Shown in pieces: positions 32,884 through 41,381 of a stretch of 64,000 nucleotides of DNA (its first letter is position 1; each line of letters opens with the position of its first letter). The translations under genes were made by a program, and so were the position numbers. Source of the stretch: Bin87 sp034421995 (GTDB lineage: Bacteria > Chloroflexota > Dehalococcoidia > Lucifugimonadales > UBA3495); contig DAOUJY010000076.1 in assembly GCA_034421995.1 (NCBI GenBank), positions 16,448 through 80,447 on the forward strand. Direction: 5' to 3'. The notes below the pieces were generated by a model. It had not been told where the DNA came from. It ran no database searches and worked only from the letters and a program-made list of their open reading frames with translations.

Positions 32884-35481
32884 TTGAACCCCGGCGCTAA
32901 AATTTGCCCTCGCTGCGGCGCGTTGCGCCATTCAGCCGCTGGCGTCTGCCCAACCTGCGGTTACAGCCAGATCACTGACGCACCGGCTCCGCCGCCTGAT
33001 CGCATCGCCAGCCGGTTCCGTGCGCTGTTCTCTCCCCGCCTGCCGTCGCCGGCGGAAGACCAGTCAGCAGGCGCCGAGAGCAATGGCGGCGCCGTTGCCG
33101 GCGGAGATGCGTCCGACCTATCCGCTCCGGTACCATCGGCCGGCCCGGTTGCGACTGACTCCGCCGCCGACCCCGCTGCTTCCCCGTCCCAATCCTGCCC
33201 CCATTGCGGCGTCGCGTACCATCACCAGGGCAGCTACTGCGGCCGCTGCGGCAACCCCTTAGGCCCCCTCTGCCCCCGCTGCGGCTCGGCCAATGACTCG
33301 CGGCATCAATACTGCATACACTGCGGAACCGCTCTGGGCAGCCGTGCGCCGCGCCATTTGACCGCGCCATTCCCGCGTGGCCTTAACCTGAACCGTATCG
33401 CGACGCTGCCCCCGGTCGTCGCCGCGCAAAACGCCTTGTATAACTTCAGGCAGGCATTAGATTACTCCGACGCCGACTTTCCACTCCCGGCATCGCCCCG
33501 CGCCAGACTCCTTGCCGAAACCGGCATCGTATCCGCGCTGGCGCTGACCTCCTTGCTTATCCTGGTTTGGAACAACGGCGCCGTGCCGGCTGGTCTGGCC
33601 GGCGACGAAGGCACCATCGCGCTGGAATCCATGCGTATCCTCTCCGGCGAGTGGATTGGCCTATGGACCGGCGTTGAATTGGGAAATCCTACCCTGCACT
33701 ACTATTTGATTGCTTTGCTTTTCCGGTTAGGCGGCCCCACCGTTGAAATGTTGCGCTTTTCTTCCGCATTCTTCGCCGTGGCGCTCATACCCGTCGGCTA
33801 CCTGATGGTCAGGATGCTTTTCCCATTTCGGGTAGCGGTTCTGTTTGTCGTTCTGCTGACCTTTTGCTCATGGTTCCTGATCCAGGGTCGGATCGGTTTT
33901 CACATTACGTTTATGGTCTTCATGGCCGCCGCCAGCATCTGCCTGCTGCTGCTCGCCGTCCGTTCCGGGCGCCCTTGGATTGCCGTCCTCGGCGGCCTGA
34001 CCCTGGGATTGGGACTGTACAGCTTCAAAGGATTCCTCATTTACTTCATCGCAATCTGGTGCCTTGCGGCGCTGGCCCTGCTGGTCAGCCCGGAGCTGCG
34101 CCGCCGCTGGGCCATGTATCTGTACCTTGGTGTTTCGCTGTTGGTAGGAGCGTATCTGCTGGAGTTCTACGCTACTTCCGGCTACGTCGGCACCAACCTG
34201 GGGTCATACTACGGCGCGCCCGGCCTCTTCGATTTTCAGTCCCACTTCAAACACGCGTTAGAGATTCTGCTGTACGTCCACCGCCCCATCAGCGATGGCG
34301 GAGTCGATGGCGCTGTCGGCAAGCCGCTGTTGCTGAGCCCATTCTTCGCGCTCTTTTTCTGGGCAGGATTGCTCACTGTCCTGTTATTCATCAACCGTCG
34401 CCCTTACCAGCTTCTGCTGTTGGGCTGGCTGATTGCGTTGGCGCCGGCGATTCTCGTGCCCGGGGCCGAAAGCCGGCGTTACCTGTTCGGCGTGTTTTTC
34501 CTGCTGATACTCGTCGCTATCGGTTTCAACTCCGTCGTTCACCTGCTGACCACGTGGCTGCGCCGGCGGCGGCCCGGATGGTTCGACGCCAGCGGTCTCC
34601 ACGCGGTTCACGGCATCGCCGCCGGCGCCATGCTCTGTTTCGTCCTGCTGTTCTCCGCCCTGAGCTTGAACCACTTCTACGGTTGGCCCAAAACTCCGGA
34701 AGCACGGTGGTTTTTCGCCGAGAACATTGCCGGGGCCGCCCGGTTCCTGGATAGCCTTGATGACAACTACGAAGTGCGCTTTTACTCTTCAGACATCGCC
34801 CTGGACAATGAAATAGTTCAGTGGCTGGCTCCCGGCCGCCACGGCCACAACGGCAGCGCTCAATTCGGCGGCGATGGCGCCATCACGTCCGGCGGTCCCA
34901 TCGCCGGCGATACGGCATTCCTGCTGCTGGACGAATATCTTCCTCTGGCCTCTGATTTGCAATCGGCCTACCCTGATGGCGAACAAATCAGGATGACCGA
35001 CGCTGCGGGCAACCTGCTGTACATCGCACACTTGGTCCCCGGCGCGCTCTATTACGATCCCTCCTCGGAGAATTACCGCCCCCCGGCGCGGTTAACTCCG
35101 ACGGGAGCTCAGTATGCCGGCCGTCCCCCGGTTGGCGGGGCCCGGGTTGAGCCCGACCCGACCCAACTGGCCATTCGCGCCGCGCCTACCGAGCACCATC
35201 CCGTTCATCTGGTAACCGCCAAATCGTCTATGATCGTACCATCGCCCGACGCTCGCCTGGTGATTCACAACGACCCAAGCTTGCCGGGCGCTGACGCTTG
35301 CCGTGAACTTGAAAGAAGGCCGGAAGGCGATACCAGGCTGCTTATCATCCTGCCCAAATCCGGCCGGGAAGTTTCCAGCCTCTTCTATCTGGTAGGATGC
35401 GCGCCGGGGGAGGCCGCGCTGTATATTACGAGCGGCGACGAACTGCTGACCAGCTACTCCCTAACAATAGCCGCTCCCTAG
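32884..35481 (+). CDS. Zinc-ribbon plus multi-pass glycosyltransferase (GT39/ArnT-like)
   Basis: 865 aa. TTG start at 32884 after GGGGAG. N-terminus holds three or four zinc-ribbon knuckles: CPRCGALRHSAAGVCPTCG, CPHCG, YCGRCGNPLGPLCPRCGSA and CIHCG. From about residue 215 it has about ten membrane helices and a first loop GDEGTIALESMRI and GNPTLHYYLIALLFRLGG, which resembles PMT/ArnT (GT39/GT83) glycosyltransferases using polyprenyl-linked sugars (the DE is the expected catalytic acid). The last 250 aa is a soluble extracytoplasmic domain. The zinc-ribbon plus glycosyltransferase fusion is unusual. Substrate unknown. Confidence 0.72.
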   Translation: MNPGAKICPRCGALRHSAAGVCPTCGYSQITDAPAPPPDRIASRFRALFSPRLPSPAEDQSAGAESNGGAVAGGDASDLSAPVPSAGPVATDSAADPAASPSQSCPHCGVAYHHQGSYCGRCGNPLGPLCPRCGSANDSRHQYCIHCGTALGSRAPRHLTAPFPRGLNLNRIATLPPVVAAQNALYNFRQALDYSDADFPLPASPRARLLAETGIVSALALTSLLILVWNNGAVPAGLAGDEGTIALESMRILSGEWIGLWTGVELGNPTLHYYLIALLFRLGGPTVEMLRFSSAFFAVALIPVGYLMVRMLFPFRVAVLFVVLLTFCSWFLIQGRIGFHITFMVFMAAASICLLLLAVRSGRPWIAVLGGLTLGLGLYSFKGFLIYFIAIWCLAALALLVSPELRRRWAMYLYLGVSLLVGAYLLEFYATSGYVGTNLGSYYGAPGLFDFQSHFKHALEILLYVHRPISDGGVDGAVGKPLLLSPFFALFFWAGLLTVLLFINRRPYQLLLLGWLIALAPAILVPGAESRRYLFGVFFLLILVAIGFNSVVHLLTTWLRRRRPGWFDASGLHAVHGIAAGAMLCFVLLFSALSLNHFYGWPKTPEARWFFAENIAGAARFLDSLDDNYEVRFYSSDIALDNEIVQWLAPGRHGHNGSAQFGGDGAITSGGPIAGDTAFLLLDEYLPLASDLQSAYPDGEQIRMTDAAGNLLYIAHLVPGALYYDPSSENYRPPARLTPTGAQYAGRPPVGGARVEPDPTQLAIRAAPTEHHPVHLVTAKSSMIVPSPDARLVIHNDPSLPGADACRELERRPEGDTRLLIILPKSGREVSSLFYLVGCAPGEAALYITSGDELLTSYSLTIAAP

Positions 35482-35499
35482 GCGCGCGCCCGTCTCTCG

Positions 35500-35826
35500 C
35501 TATTCTACCGTCCGGGAGCCGCTGCTCCACGCGCTGGCGAGGATGGCGGCTGCTATGGCAAGGATTACAGTCGCCGCTGTTCCGTCTCCTCGCAAATCGT
35601 CCAAGACATCCTTAAAGCACTGCCATTCCACCGGGTCTGTAGAAAATAGCCCGCGTGCCGCGTCGTCCAGGCAAAACGCCGTGTCTGCGGAGTACGGGCC
35701 CAGATACAGTAACGCGGCCATCGCCAGAATGCCGAAGCCCGCCAACACCCTTACAGAAACCGATTTAGCAGTAAGATTGACCCGGCGAAGCGCCTCAGCG
35801 ATACAGGCCAATACCTTGCTGATCAT
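35500..35826 (-). CDS. Small membrane protein, second gene of a pair
   Basis: 108 aa beginning MISKVLACIAEALRRVN. Two hydrophobic segments (VLAGFGILAMAALLYLG and AATVILAIAAAILASAW) flank a soluble loop with two Cys (AFCLDDAARGLF, WQCFKD). No family recognised. ATG at 35826 overlaps the stop of the upstream 61-aa gene by four bases (ATGA), typical of a coupled pair. Converges on the glycosyltransferase gene, 19 bases away. Confidence 0.5.
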   Translation of the reverse strand: MISKVLACIAEALRRVNLTAKSVSVRVLAGFGILAMAALLYLGPYSADTAFCLDDAARGLFSTDPVEWQCFKDVLDDLRGDGTAATVILAIAAAILASAWSSGSRTVE

Positions 35827-36008
35827 TGATTTCTGCCGCTTTCCTGAACGATTTTTGCTAACCCCGCAACTACCATCGTTAGCAGGAACACCCACTGCGT
35901 CTGCGGCAACATCCATTCCCACCCGGTTATCCCGGATAGCACCCCCCACACCAGGACAGCCAAAATGCCCACCCAAAGCCCTCGCAGAAACCCGTCTATC
36001 GCTAGCAT
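35823..36008 (-). CDS. Small membrane protein, first gene of a pair
   Basis: 61 aa: MLAIDGFLRGLWVGILAVLV, loop WEWMLPQTQ, helix WVFLLTMVVAGLAKIV, tail QESGRNQ. The ATG at 36008 has GGGAG at seven bases; a second ATG at 36011 and a further one at 36077 are alternatives. Two helices, unknown role. Coupled to the 108-aa gene downstream. Confidence 0.5.
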   Translation of the reverse strand: MLAIDGFLRGLWVGILAVLVWGVLSGITGWEWMLPQTQWVFLLTMVVAGLAKIVQESGRNQ

Positions 36009-36114
36009 CATGCGTCTCCCAGCACGGCAAATCAGCGCTGGCACTGTTATCCAATCATACACCAAGCGTCGCGTCAAATTCGATGTGGGTATGGCTGGTT
36101 GCGACGCATCACCA

Positions 36115-36627
36115 CTACCGTTCCCTGCGGAGCCACTGGTAAAGGAAGTGAGCAGGGTCTGGATAAAGGTCGATCATCATCGGTGTATCCATAGGGCCCG
36201 GATAAATGTTAGTGATACCGATGAGTTTGCATATGAACTCGCCCAACTGCTCGAAGTCGTACAAACGCCATACCCTGCCGTTTGTTAGGACGCCAATTCT
36301 CAGTTGCATAGGGGGAACGGCATTGGCATATCCTTTCAGTTGGCTTACGTGGTCATCCAGACCCTCATCCAATGCCTTCGCCTCAATGATGATTGTGGGT
36401 GCTGCATGATAGTGATTAATGGCAAATATACTGGCCTGCCTGTCGAAGAAGGCGTAATCAACGTTTATCTTGTGATTCTGACGTGGGCTTTCCGAGTTCC
36501 ATTGAGGATATTCTGGGTAGCATTCCTTTGGATTGTCGGTATTCCATCCTAACGACCTGATGATAGGGTCAATTATGGCATAGCGGTCTGCGTTTCCCGC
36601 AAATGGCTCATATCGCCCGTACCCCAT
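36115..36627 (-). CDS. Stand-alone HsdR_N-type nuclease domain
   Basis: 170 aa matching the N-terminal nuclease domain of type I restriction HsdR proteins (HSDR_N/type I R-like). YAIIDPIIRSLGW begins it, VDYAFFD supplies the acidic residue and IIIEAKALDEGLDDHVSQLK the E-A-K of the PD-(D/E)xK site, then LTNGRVWRLYDF. No helicase or C-terminal region follows, so it is a domain-only protein of normal length for its class. Base composition is more AT-rich than its neighbours, suggesting transfer. No HsdM or HsdS is nearby; a methyltransferase lies 22 kb away. Confidence 0.8.
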   Translation of the reverse strand: MGYGRYEPFAGNADRYAIIDPIIRSLGWNTDNPKECYPEYPQWNSESPRQNHKINVDYAFFDRQASIFAINHYHAAPTIIIEAKALDEGLDDHVSQLKGYANAVPPMQLRIGVLTNGRVWRLYDFEQLGEFICKLIGITNIYPGPMDTPMMIDLYPDPAHFLYQWLRRER

Positions 36628-36702
36628 TTGCCAATTACACGGCGGCTATGTTCGATGGCTCCCTTAACCTGATCTAGATCACGGTTATCCTCCAAAATTC
36701 GC

Positions 36703-36741
36703 CGCTGGCGGCGGCCCGCAATCAGCAAGCCGCCGCCAGCG
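36703..36741 (-). terminator. Perfect 13-bp-stem hairpin downstream of the Asp-box gene
   Basis: CGCTGGCGGCGGC (36703-36715) is the exact complement of 36729-36741 with a 13-base loop. It lies 24 bases after the stop of the minus-strand gene at 36765, and minus-strand sequence past it reads GCGAATTTTGG, a short U-run, so it is a likely intrinsic terminator. Confidence 0.65.
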
Positions 36742-36764
36742 TATTCCCTTAATGGACCAGTGGG

Positions 36765-37754
36765 CTATGCCGAAGCGCACGCCACCGAAATCACGTTCTG
36801 CGCCATCTCAGGCAACTGGTCGCTGGACCAGTTCGCGCCGCCGTCATGCGTCCCGAACACCTGCCCCCGCCGCGTGCAGAAATAGACCTGCGCCGGATCC
36901 TGACGGTTCACCGCCACGCCGAAGGTCGTGCTGCCCGGGTTGATGCCGCTGTCGAACCGCTCCCAGGTATCGCCCAGGTTGGTGGTCCGCATCACGCCGC
37001 CCTGCTCGCTGCCGAAGTTCATGCCCACGCAGGCGTACAGCGTGTTGGGGTTGCTGGGATCGCGCACCACGCCCCTGGAGTACTTGATGTCGGAGAACTG
37101 GTCGAAGTTGCAGTCCTGCCAGGACGCTCCCCGGTCCGTGCTGCGCCACACGCCCGTGCGGTTCGAGATCAGCACCGAGCCGGAGTCCCCGCCGCCCACG
37201 GCCACGCCGTGCAGGTCCAGCAGGTCAACGTCGCCGGCGAACTCACTGTTGCGGATGGTCCAGCTGTGGCCACCGTCGGTGCTGCTGGCCGCGCCGCCCA
37301 CTTCCAGCGCCGCATACATATTGTTCGGGTTGCTGGCCTCAATGTCGATGCCCAGGATGCGCATGGCGAACGCCATCTGCACCTGCTCGGGGTTCGATAC
37401 CGTCGCGATGTGGCTCCAGTTCTCCCCGCCGTCCTCGCTCTTGTACACCTCGGCGCCTTCAGTGCCCAGGAACATGATGTTGGGGTCGTTGGGATGGAAC
37501 CGGATGGACCAGACCACGCGCCCCTCGGTCATGTTCATCCGCTGCCAGCGGTCGCCGCCATCGGTGCTCCGATAGATGCCTCGCTGGGTGCCGCAGAAGA
37601 TCGTCCGGGGGTCGTTGGGGTGAATGGCAATGGCCCGCGCCTGAGTCGCCGGGGCCAAGCCGTCGGTCAGCAAGTCCCAGTGGGCGTCGCCGGCTGCCTT
37701 CCGATACAGTCCGCTGGCTTCGGCGCCAACGTAAACGATAGTGTTGTCTGCCAT
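36765..37754 (-). CDS. Asp-box (BNR) beta-propeller protein
   Basis: 329 aa built from repeats each with an Asp-box S/T-x-D-x-G-x-x-W: STDGGDRWQ, SEDGGENWS, STDGGHSWT, STDRGASWQ, TTNLGDTWE, THDGGANWS. This gives a six- or seven-bladed propeller seen in sialidase, VPS10/sortilin-like and WD40/YVTN-type proteins. No signal peptide is visible. The catalytic residues of sialidases are not evident, so it may be a binding propeller. ATG at 37754 follows GAGGAGG seven bases upstream. GC-rich and monocistronic. Confidence 0.82.
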   Translation of the reverse strand: MADNTIVYVGAEASGLYRKAAGDAHWDLLTDGLAPATQARAIAIHPNDPRTIFCGTQRGIYRSTDGGDRWQRMNMTEGRVVWSIRFHPNDPNIMFLGTEGAEVYKSEDGGENWSHIATVSNPEQVQMAFAMRILGIDIEASNPNNMYAALEVGGAASSTDGGHSWTIRNSEFAGDVDLLDLHGVAVGGGDSGSVLISNRTGVWRSTDRGASWQDCNFDQFSDIKYSRGVVRDPSNPNTLYACVGMNFGSEQGGVMRTTNLGDTWERFDSGINPGSTTFGVAVNRQDPAQVYFCTRRGQVFGTHDGGANWSSDQLPEMAQNVISVACASA

Positions 37755-37836
37755 TTTGCTGCCTCCTCGTTGTGTGTGTCGCTATGGTGGACTATGCCGT
37801 CATTTCAGCAGACATAACGGTGGATGTCAAACGCAG

Positions 37837-38583
37837 TCATTCCCGGAGCGATTGCCCGCCGGCCACCGCCAGCGTCAGACACCATACGGATGCCGCGCCG
37901 GCCTGTTTCAGGGCGGCGGCGCAGCTTTCCAGCGTGCTGCCGGTGGTGGCCACGTCGTCCACCAGGATGATTGCGGCGCCGTTCAGGTCCTTGCCGGGGG
38001 ATACCGCCACGCTGTCGGCCACGTTCACGGCCCGCTGGTCAGCGCTGTCGATGCCAGCCTGCGGCTCCACCTGGCGGGTGCGCGTCAGCAATCCGGCGTC
38101 GTAGCGCAGGTTGCCGACCCTGGCGACGCGAGCCGCCAGCAACTCAGCCTGATTGTATCCCCGCTCCCGCCGGCGACGCGAGTGCATGGGAACGGCGGTC
38201 AATACGTCGCCGGGCAGCGGGTTGTCGTTCAAATACCCGGCAAGCAGATCCCCCAGCTGCGGCGCCGCGGCCTTGATCCCACCGTACTTCAGGGCCAGGA
38301 TGGCCTGCCGCACTGTCCCGCCATAGTGGAAAGGCGCGCGAACGCCGTCAAATTGGCGGACGCCCTCGGCGCAACGCTGGCAGCGGGCAAAATCGCCTGG
38401 GGTAGCGCAGATTTGGCAGAAAGGCGGCCGCAACTCGGGCAAGTCGTCAGCACAGGCATCGCAGATTACCTTGCCGGAACCGCCGCAGCCGACGCACTCC
38501 AGCGGATACAGCGTGTTCAGCAGGCTGCGGCCGGCCAGTTCGACCAGACTCTGCAGCGGGGCCAGGCGGTTGAAGAAGACCAT
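37837..38583 (-). CDS. comFC: ComF-family protein (phosphoribosyltransferase)
   Basis: 248 aa. N-terminal zinc finger CVGCGGSGKVICDACADDL with CQICATPGDFARCQRCAEG, then the PRTase domain with LTAVPMHSRRRRERGYNQAE, and the PRPP loop ILVDDVATTGSTLESC. ComFC/ComF helps in DNA uptake or single-strand processing in competence; the precise reaction is not known. The stop of the Nudix gene upstream is nine bases away. The run rbsK, nuclease-like, Nudix, comFC is one transcription unit by spacing. Confidence 0.93.
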   Translation of the reverse strand: MVFFNRLAPLQSLVELAGRSLLNTLYPLECVGCGGSGKVICDACADDLPELRPPFCQICATPGDFARCQRCAEGVRQFDGVRAPFHYGGTVRQAILALKYGGIKAAAPQLGDLLAGYLNDNPLPGDVLTAVPMHSRRRRERGYNQAELLAARVARVGNLRYDAGLLTRTRQVEPQAGIDSADQRAVNVADSVAVSPGKDLNGAAIILVDDVATTGSTLESCAAALKQAGAASVWCLTLAVAGGQSLRE

Positions 38584-38592
38584 CGCCGCCGT

Positions 38593-39093
38593 TCAGCCTG
38601 TCCAGTGTCGCATTTCCCGCCAACGGCGAATAATCTGCTCGTCCCGAGGAAAGGCCAGGGGCGGCAGCGCGTCAACCGCAAAATAGCCCACCTCCAGCGA
38701 TTCCGGCCCGGGAGCAAGAACGCCGCCGGTCTCCGTGGCGGCGTAGGCAGCCACCACGACCGGATTGCCGGCATCCGAGAAAATGCCAATCAACTGCCCG
38801 ACCTCCACCAGCAACCCTGTCTCTTCCCAAACTTCCCGCGCCGCCGCGTCCTCGACGATTTCACCCCGGTCAACATAACCGCCCGGCATACTCCACAGGC
38901 CGTAGCCCGTTTGCACCGCCCGCTTCACCATGAGCGTCTTGCCGTCGCGCTCAACGACGCACGCCGCTGCCAGCTTGGGGTCATAATAGACCACTCGGCC
39001 GCATTGCGGGCAAACTGGACGCCGCCGTCCCTCGTGCTCCCGCAGCGTGAGCTGCGCCCCGCACCCGGCGCAAAACTTGTCGTTACCTGTCAC
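38593..39093 (-). CDS. Nudix hydrolase with N-terminal zinc ribbon
   Basis: 166 aa. Zinc ribbon FCAGCGAQLT and CPQCGRVVYYDPKLA, then the Nudix box GGYVDRGEIVEDAAAREV (plus WEETGL). This pattern fits NADH-pyrophosphatase-like (NudC-like) short Nudix enzymes. GTG start at 39093 overlaps the upstream stop as GTGA. Substrate (dinucleotide or oxidised nucleotide) unknown. Middle gene of the comFC operon. Confidence 0.88.
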   Translation of the reverse strand: MTGNDKFCAGCGAQLTLREHEGRRRPVCPQCGRVVYYDPKLAAACVVERDGKTLMVKRAVQTGYGLWSMPGGYVDRGEIVEDAAAREVWEETGLLVEVGQLIGIFSDAGNPVVVAAYAATETGGVLAPGPESLEVGYFAVDALPPLAFPRDEQIIRRWREMRHWTG

Positions 39094-39629
39094 GAGCGGA
39101 TTTCCGTTTTCTTGACTTTGGCATATTTCAGGCCCTTCTTCTTGAAAGTGCGTGCTTCCTTATAGCCCAGATCCCGATACCGTGGTCGGTAAGCAAACCG
39201 CTCCAGCTCCTTAAGCACCGATCCCTGTTCTGCTTTCTTGTGCCCGTATTTGCCCGTCCAGTGCCAAAAGCCACCATTCGTCTTGTACTTGGAGAACCAA
39301 TCCGGTGCCCACTTCTCCAGAATGCGAACGAGCTCGCCGTGCTTGACTAAGTACCATGTGCCATCCGTCCCGTCGAGCGGGAAGCACATATACAGGTCAT
39401 CGGCGTACTTCTTGTCGACAACCAAGCCGGTCTTGAGCTGGACCTGGAGCGTCTCCCCCGTGCTGTTGTGGTGGGCTAGGAAATCCGCACCCTTCCAGTC
39501 ATTGGACAACCTGATGCAATCAAAACCGTACTCCGCCAGTACCGCCGCCGCTTTATGAAAGTTGTAGGTTTCGATTTCCTTCGAGACGGCGCCAGTTCCT
39601 TTTTCGTAGCCTATGTGTTGAAACTCCAT
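39090..39629 (-). CDS. Hypothetical protein, PD-(D/E)xK nuclease-like
   Basis: 179 aa. MEFQHIGYEKGTGAVSKEIE opens it. The central part, DWKGADFLAHHNSTGETLQ then VQLKT, shows the D-x(n)-(E/Q)-x-K spacing of PD-(D/E)xK nucleases (D about 56, QLK about 71-73). This is resemblance, not proof. Lys/Arg/Trp-rich C-terminal half (YKTNGGFWHWTGKYGHKKAE) suggests nucleic-acid binding. ATG at 39629 follows GGAGGAAT. Coupled by GTGA to the Nudix gene and 27 bases after the ribokinase gene. No family name recognised. Confidence 0.6.
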   Translation of the reverse strand: MEFQHIGYEKGTGAVSKEIETYNFHKAAAVLAEYGFDCIRLSNDWKGADFLAHHNSTGETLQVQLKTGLVVDKKYADDLYMCFPLDGTDGTWYLVKHGELVRILEKWAPDWFSKYKTNGGFWHWTGKYGHKKAEQGSVLKELERFAYRPRYRDLGYKEARTFKKKGLKYAKVKKTEIRS

Positions 39630-39655
39630 GATTCCTCCGGGCGTGGTTTGGAAAT

Positions 39656-40597
39656 TTATCCCATGTTGCCGGTTGCTAACGCCAACACCGCCTCGCGCGT
39701 CGGCATCGAATCCTGCGCTCCCACCCGGGTCACGGCCAGCGCGCCTGCGGCGCAGCCCCAGCGTACCGCCTCCTCCAGCGAGCGCCCCTCCGCCAGTGCC
39801 ACCGCCATCGCGCCGTTGCAGGCGTCCCCGGCGGCCACGGTGTCCACCGCGTTTACTGGAAAGGCCGGAACGTGTCCCCTCCTTTCGCCATCGTCCCAAT
39901 ATGCGCCTTGCGCGCCTAACTTGATGACCGCCGCGTCAACACCCCGGCTCACCAGTTCGCCGGCTGCCGACTCGGCATCATGGGTATCCCTTATTGGGTA
40001 TCCTACCAGTGCCTCCGCCTCGGTTTCGTTCGGTGTAATCACCGAAACGTGCTGGTAGAAGTCCGACGGAATAGGTCGAACCGGCCCGGGATCCAGTATC
40101 ACGCTCACGCCGTACGACGACGCCGTTGCCGCCACCCGCAGCGACAACTCAACCGAGACCTCCAGCTGAAGCAGCAGCGCCGACATCCGAGGAGCCAGAT
40201 CCGCTATGGCGTCGTATTCGCTCTCCCCGCAGGTATCATTGGCGCCCAGAACCTGCACGATCCGATTTTGCCCGCCCTCTCCTACGCTGATTACGGCAAT
40301 GCCCGAACTCACCCCCGGCGTTACCCCCACAGCGTCCGTCTCGACTCCCGCCGACTGTAGCAGCTCAATCAATTGCGCCCCAAACATATCATCGCCTACC
40401 TGACCCACCATGACGGAGCGTCCGCCCATGCGTGCCACCGCCACCGCTTGATTCGCCCCTTTTCCTCCGGCATAGGTAACAAAGCGGCTCCCCACGACGG
40501 TTTCCCCGTCAGCAGGCAAACGGTCTGCGAAAGTAACCAGGTCCATATTAATGCCGCCCAGCGACACGATCAGGGGCCGGTCATCATTTGTGTGCAT
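39656..40597 (-). CDS. rbsK: Ribokinase (PfkB family)
   Basis: Phosphorylates ribose at O5, or a related sugar or nucleoside. 313 aa from MHTNDDRPLIVSLGG. The N-terminal signature GGINMDLVTFADRLPADGE and YAGGKGANQAVAVARMGG (substrate loop) and the C-terminal VDTVAAGDACNG (PfkB motif 2, catalytic Asp) are intact. A GTG at 40609 would add four residues; ATG at 40597 was preferred. No ribose transporter or regulator accompanies it, so a nucleoside-salvage role with the Nudix gene is possible. Confidence 0.92.
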   Translation of the reverse strand: MHTNDDRPLIVSLGGINMDLVTFADRLPADGETVVGSRFVTYAGGKGANQAVAVARMGGRSVMVGQVGDDMFGAQLIELLQSAGVETDAVGVTPGVSSGIAVISVGEGGQNRIVQVLGANDTCGESEYDAIADLAPRMSALLLQLEVSVELSLRVAATASSYGVSVILDPGPVRPIPSDFYQHVSVITPNETEAEALVGYPIRDTHDAESAAGELVSRGVDAAVIKLGAQGAYWDDGERRGHVPAFPVNAVDTVAAGDACNGAMAVALAEGRSLEEAVRWGCAAGALAVTRVGAQDSMPTREAVLALATGNMG

Positions 40598-40722
40598 CAG
40601 GACAACCACGCGACATAACGAAAATCCGGCCTCACGCTAACACCGGCCGATACCCCCGTCAACGCCGAGACCCAGCTCACGCCGGGCTATCGCACCACCC
40701 CGTCATTTCATGGTTTCCCTTT

Positions 40723-40750
40723 GTAGGGGCGAATAATTATTCGCCCCTAC
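40723..40750. repeat. Perfect 28-bp palindrome GTAGGGGCGAATAA/TTATTCGCCCCTAC
   Basis: Both arms match exactly. Member of the GTAGGGGCG family; another copy with the same arms and one central change is at 43536-43563. Confidence 0.9.
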
Positions 40751-41113
40751 CCTCGCCGTCAACCCCGTCCGTCCGAATTGAACCACCCGAATCGCAACGC
40801 TACCCACTGACACCCGCCCCTTGCGAAACGGAACTCGCGTTCTATACACTATACTTCAAGTCGAGCAGCAAGCCCAAGGCCACGGCCCATCGCCCGACAC
40901 CAACATCAGAATACGGGTTTTCACGGGTCAGTTATCACGGCCTCCCGCTGTCCGTTCGCGTCGGACGGCAACGTCGGATCTTCTGCACCGCTGGCTATCG
41001 CTCACAGGCCGGTTCATTCCCCGGTACCGCATAGACCAGTACGGCGGGTGTCACCACCGCTGCGCGAGGGTCGCCGCCCCGTCTATCACCACGGGGCAAC
41101 CGCGCCTTACTCC

Positions 41114-41141
41114 CGTCATTCCCGCGAAAGCGGGAAGCCAG
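41114..41141. repeat. CGTCATTCCCGCGAAAGCGGG repeat
   Basis: A 28-bp copy with a CCCGC-GAAA-GCGGG hairpin, ending GAAGCCAG. Confidence 0.75.
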
Positions 41142-41153
41142 GACCACCGCTTT

Positions 41154-41207
41154 CGTCATTCCGGCGAAAGAACGTCACCCCGTACTTGATACGGGGCCGG
41201 AATCCAG
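41154..41207. repeat. CGTCATTCCGG...CCCCGTACTTGATACGGGG repeat
   Basis: 54-bp near copy of the unit at 14372-14423, with the same 19-bp palindrome and a GAATCCAG end. Confidence 0.85.
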
Positions 41208-41381
41208 CTGGGGAAAGGCATGGGGCGGTCAGCACGCGCAAACTTAGGGCATCAATTCGCAAAAACGCTCTCTGGCCGTAGCGCCGACAAACTGACCCAA
41301 AACCCGTTTCCAAAAAAACAAATCACCCACCAATCCAACCCAACAGATCCCAGCCCGATTTCAAGGAGATGCCTTCAGCCA

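Larger units (their letters stand above)
40598..41381. other. Repeat-rich gene-free stretch, 784 bp
   Basis: No gene is supported. It holds a perfect 28-bp palindrome (40723-40750), a CGTCATTCC repeat with hairpin (41114-41141) and a 54-bp copy with CCCCGTACTTGATACGGGG (41154-41207). The rest (40780-41100) has several short frames with no domain. Probable promoter area for the family protein that begins at 41382. Confidence 0.6.
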
